The position numbers and the translations under genes were made by a program. Shown here in pieces: positions 59,537 through 64,000 of a stretch of DNA of 64,000 bases. The stretch is from Amblyornis subalaris (Eukaryota > Chordata > Aves > Passeriformes > Ptilonorhynchidae). How positions within the stretch are numbered: position 1 is the first letter of the stretch; each line of letters opens with the position of its first letter. Location of the stretch: NCBI GenBank assembly GCA_018881555.1, contig JACAXG010000013.1, positions 8,098,191 to 8,162,190 on the forward strand. Reading direction: 5' to 3'. The notes under the pieces are model-generated. The model saw nothing but the letters and a program-made list of their open reading frames with translations, was not told where the DNA came from and searched no databases.

Positions 59537-59610
59537 AGAAGCATAGAAGCATAGAATGTTAAGGGTTGGAATGGACCTTAAGGATCATCTAGTCCAAACC
59601 CCTCAGGAGG
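59537..59610 (-). mobile_element. CR1 LINE 3' end
   Basis: The repeated CATAGAAGCATAGAAGCATAG and AATGTTAAGGGTTGGAATGG are the reverse complement of a CR1 tail, followed by ACCTTAAGGATCATCTAGTC. It sits directly beside an older LINE remnant and may have inserted into it. Confidence 0.85.
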
Positions 59611-62600
59611 GCAAACCTTTCATTTGTTCTTCCTCACATTATTAATGGGCTTAAGGTCTATTTCTTGTTGTCCCTGATGTCTCTTGCTGGCTGCATTTGG
59701 TTTTCTACCTTTTCCCTTTGACTTTTCCCTTGTGTATTTGGGCTATTCCTTTATGATCATCTTCAATAATCTTAAAATTATAGTTCTTTCTTCTGATGTT
59801 GAAAAAGAATTTGTGGTTGAGTAAATAAATTGCATTTCCTATAATCTCTGTAGGATAGTACATTTCTGCCTTTTCTCTTCGATGAAAATCTGCCCATTCT
59901 CTGATTTTACTGAAGTTTGAATGTAAGGTTTTTGAGTGGGGNTTTTTTGTTGCAGTTGGTTGGTTGGGGTTTGTGTGTATTTTGTTGGTTTGGGGTTTTT
60001 TTAAGTATCAGCTTCTTTTATAGCAAACAGCTCATGGAAGCCTTGGCCGTGGGAGTCAGAACTCTCTTGGCAGTATCACCCAAGGGGCTGTGGGTTTATG
60101 GCCCTGCTGTGGAGCTTATGAGGCTGCAGAGACAGGAGAGGTGGCCACACAGTGCTCTGCAATGCTCTGCAGCTGGGGCTGCCAGAACAGTTGATAAGGG
60201 TTTTCAGGCTGTGCTATCTGCCTAACTGGCTACGACTTGTATAAACTGTTCATATTGCCAGAATTCAGTCTGAATTTGCAGCTCCCTGGCTATTCATCAT
60301 TTTTTCCAAGGGTCATGAAGAAGATATCATTGAGCTGGCAGTGCTGAGCNGAGGATGCATCAGGGAGTTCACTATACCAGGAACTCGGCTATAAGTCTGC
60401 TTTACACATCTGGAGCAATGGAAATAGCCTTAATTGAGGCTATAAACTAGCTCATGATGACATTTCCTGCCAGTTCTGTGTATCATAGAGGATATGCATG
60501 CACTGAAAAGTCTTAAATCATTTCTGAGCTGGAACAGAAAATCAATCTATTTAAATATGTTGTTAAGAGTAAAAGGTTCATTGAAAACTGCCTTGTACTT
60601 TCAGGAGTAGAGACTCAATGGTGTGTATAGAAATATCCTTCACAAAGTTTCTTCCCATACATTTTGTTTGAGATGCTTCTGGAGCAAGTTGAGAGTGGCC
60701 AGTTCCCCTCACTGCATCATTTTCTAGACTTATGTCAGCAGCAGGTTTCAGTCAGGCTAAAGATCAAAGGCTTTGATCTCCAGTCATCTCAGCATAACTA
60801 AGAGGAAGCCACATCTGGAGAATTTATCTAATTCTGCAAGCTATAAATATGTATGGTTTTGGTACTATGCAATTAATCAAAAGGCTGAAAGAGAATACTT
60901 TGTGCTAACCTGCAAAGGTTGGCTTGTACTGTAGGAACAGATGAAATACCTTCTGATGCCTATTTCTGGGTCTAAGTAAACCACTCAGTGGTTTAGCACT
61001 TTATCTTTGTTACAGTGAACTCAGTGCCNAGGACACAAGCCTTCCACAGTCCTTAAGAATTAAGTCAGTTATTTCTAAGCAAATAGAAGTTTACTACAGG
61101 GGGATAACCCAGAGCCCTTNCTTGCCAGATTTTGAATCAGTCCACTCTGAGGGCAGGGGCCTCAGGATAAAACTCGTATCTAGGTCTGAGTCCTGAATTT
61201 TTCACTCTCAAAATCTGGANCAGCTTAGAATGCCTGGATCACATCTCTGATTTTTCCCATTTGCTCAAAATCAGCCACGAACAGCACCAAGTTTAATCTA
61301 ATCAGGCAGCACTTAGAATATGTAATCAGGCTCCAGTGGTGACTCCCTGCTTCAGCCTCCGAAATACAACTGATTCGTGCGCAGAAACACCGAGACAATT
61401 GGAACTCCTGATTAGCTGAATGCGCCACTTGTGTGATTATTTTTAAGCTTATGTACTTTTGCTGCAGGTTTTTCGAGAGTGTGTAGGTGCTTTATTTGAA
61501 GGCTGCACCTAAATGCTCGTGGCAGATGTACAGATGTTGGAGTGGCTGAAGGGCATGTTCGCAGGTCAATGGCCAAAGTCTGTGCTGGGAAATGGATGGG
61601 TTTGCAGATACATCACCTGATTGGGAACCAACTCCAAAATTTCTGAAGACAGAGTGGAAAAATGAGTAATGAGGATCCTCAAAAAATACTCCCAAACAAA
61701 CAAGCTTTGTGCCCTGCACCCACCTGTGCTGCTGCTGTTGTTTCTTGCAGGGCACTATTGCTAAGGAATCACCACACGTCCTTTACCTGCTGGACCTGAG
61801 ACCCAACCAAAAAATACCAAAGCTCAGAGGAAGACTTTCCTTTGTAGTCATCTTCATTTCTCTCCTTTAAAATTCCTTTTCCACAAGCAAGGGGGAAAGA
61901 TCTGTAATGAAAGGCAAATATTGAGGAGCAGCCCAGGACAGTTCTCAGTTTCCCAGCAACACAGACACTCTGATCATGACTATTATGATTTCACCTTTTA
62001 AAGAATCTCTTGTCTATGGCTAATTTTACATAATGGGCTTTATTAATATTAATTATGTCTCAAACTCATGTGTGATGTAGGTAAGACATAGTTTTGAGGC
62101 AAACCTCAGAAAAGTTACATGATTGTGAAAGGCATGAAGATTGTAGTGAAATCAGAAGTACTCCTCTCTCCTGACACCCCCATCTTTGGGACCAAACCTA
62201 ACCCTGCCTCCTCCCCAGCTGCAAGGATGGCTGCTCATGTTTTTCCAAGGAATGGTTATGTTCTGTAGCTTCTCATAGCATCCTGCACCTGGCACAACCA
62301 ACCATCTGAAGCTGAGCAGTACCTCCAAATCAGAAGAAATATTACCGTGCTGTTAATACAGCATGAAAAGTCACGTCTGGGAGACAGTCTCATCATACTT
62401 TTAAGCTTCTCCATGTTTTATAGAACAATTCCAGAGCAAGACTGACTCATTTACAAAGGAACCCACTTTTCCTTCTTTCTTCAGAGGCACTTGAGAAAGG
62501 TTTGTTTCACTGCTCTTGTCCTTGCCAAATACTTGCTACAGTGAAATACTCAGAACCACACTTACTCATCAGAAGAGCATCCTCTTGGGAAAATATCTCC

Positions 62601-64000
62601 TTGCTTTGCCATATTTAAAGCAGGATACTCGCAGATCTCTAATTGGAATTCTGTTGACTAAGTATTTTTCTTGACCGTTCACACCCATCACTGGGTAATG
62701 GAAATTTGATTACTGATGGTTTGCACCAGAAGAAAATAAATTTAATGCTTTCAACTGATATGCACACATGGAGTCTGTCCATACCACTTTTTTCATTATC
62801 TGGCTTAGAGTAATTAATTATTATTAAGCCTTTTGTGCCGAGTTTGGGCAACCACGTTGAGCAGAAGAGAATTCTGGGTGGTGAAAGGCCCATTTAAAAC
62901 CTGGTCTCCAGGGTTTATTTCACCAGATTTTTGCATGCTTGACTGACCAAGTTTGCAGTGTGAAAGCCAGGGGCAACACAGAAAGTTCAGCTTTGCACTG
63001 GTTTTGAAAAAAAGGAANTAAATCTCATACCCTAAAATTTATCCCCAGGGTTGCAAAGAACAGAGTACTTTAATTGTAATGGGTGTTCAATAATTAGCAA
63101 TGTAGAGCAACTGCAGAATGATTCCAGCAGTAGCAGTTAAATATCCTTTAGAAGGGAAAGTGAACATGATGAAAAGGCTGCAACTATAGAGGTACCTCCC
63201 TAAATACACTTCCTTTGCAGGACAGAATCACCAGACCGAAGACAAAAAAAAAGCCACAAGGCAGCCAAAAATAAAGAAAAACTGGTCCATGTGTGTGGAT
63301 GTGTTGGTGAACAGGGTCACACAACCTGCTGTTCTCCAGCCTAGGTGTGTAAGTCCCCACTGTAAACCCCAGAGGGTAAAGGTAAACCACCCTTTCACTG
63401 AACATAACCTGAAAGACAGCTTTTATGGATACCTCTGTATTGGTGTCTTATTGAGGCCAGACAGAAAGCATAATCCCAGCTGTGCTTTGCTTCCCTGGCC
63501 CCTGCACAAGGCAGAGAAGGGGGNCTTGGTGATTAATTCATGCAGGTGAGAGATGCAGACCGTGCTGTATGGAAGAACTCTTTGTCTCCCATCCATGGTT
63601 TTACTCAATTTTGCTGTTTCATGGGAGACCCAACACTGCTGATAAAGTGTCTGCATAATATTCACAAAAAGCCCTGTCTGTGACTAATGCCCAGGGAGAA
63701 GAAGGTGGCAAGTTGTCCTTNGTCATGAGGAGACAAGAAGTTAGTCCCAAAACCACCTGAGAATTGGAGGGCCACGGTCATTTGCCTTCTTCATTTGTGG
63801 AGTCTATGTTGGACAGGGCAAGCTCTGAGGCTGTGGACACCCTGGCTCCTGATAGACGTGGAGAGGTCAGAGTCCNAGCTCCTGCATCCTCCCCCCCGAG
63901 ATGCCTGTGCTGTCTTATACAGTGTTGATTGTTTGGAAATGGCCAAAGGAGGCATCGGCTCTTGGAATGTTCTGGTTTCACACGGTTACTTCTCATAAAG
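59611..64000. other. Intergenic region to the right edge, no gene recognised
   Basis: Mainly AT-rich unique sequence, beginning with what may be the remainder of the old LINE near 59.0-59.4 kb. There is a GT/T-rich low-complexity stretch at about 59.93-60.00 kb and a homeodomain-motif-rich block at 61.23-61.44 kb. No exon of the expected next genes (CDKN2AIPNL, UBE2B) is visible. Confidence 0.55.

Noticed and set aside
60000..64000. Exons of expected neighbours CDKN2AIPNL or UBE2B
   Set aside because: Expected from conserved gene order, but no matching reading frame or second CpG island is visible before the right edge.
1..64000. A previously undescribed multi-gene system
   Set aside because: Apart from one well-known gene, repeats and candidate regulatory DNA, nothing in the sequence supports an operon, cassette or defence-type module.

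Overview
This window is vertebrate nuclear DNA and almost certainly avian. It carries many CR1 LINE 3' ends, which are the dominant repeats of bird genomes. It has very large introns, one strong CpG island, and a single recognisable protein-coding gene whose spliced exons read as JADE2 (PHF15). I cannot tell the species. No bacterial, phage or plasmid architecture is present. The long uninterrupted reading frames are almost all chance frames in GC-rich or repeat DNA.

Layout: JADE2 lies on the minus strand and only its 5' end is inside the window. The promoter and a non-coding first exon sit in a CpG island at about 30,590-32,660. Three coding exons follow at 24,942-24,999 (it starts exactly at the ATG), 22,415-22,500 and 11,092-11,249. 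Their intron phases (1, 0, 2) and splice sites agree, and together they encode the first 100 residues plus two bases of codon 101. The PHD-finger half of the gene must lie to the left of base 1, because the intron running from 11,091 to base 1 shows no further exon. Introns occupy 1-11,091, 11,250-22,414, 22,501-24,941 and 25,000-31,457. They hold three CR1 remnants, a 40-bp minisatellite, several short CpG-dense patches and simple repeats.

From about 32,660 to 64,000 I find no convincing gene. This is the upstream intergenic region of JADE2. From conserved vertebrate gene order I would expect CDKN2AIPNL and UBE2B beyond the right edge, but neither is visible. The region holds CR1 3' ends in both orientations, a CA microsatellite, an old CR1/L3-like reverse-transcriptase remnant near 59 kb, and probable MIR-like SINE fossils. 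It also holds an inverted duplication of a CR1 plus its flank (46.46-46.84 kb and 54.39-54.74 kb) and AT-rich tracts with clustered transcription-factor-like motifs that may be conserved non-coding elements.

No novel multi-gene system is present. The observations most worth checking are the JADE2 promoter and leader (poly(dA:dT) tract, E2F/YY1/CRE-like cluster, upstream ORFs, start codon at the exon junction), the inverted CR1-plus-flank duplication, and the candidate non-coding regulatory elements.
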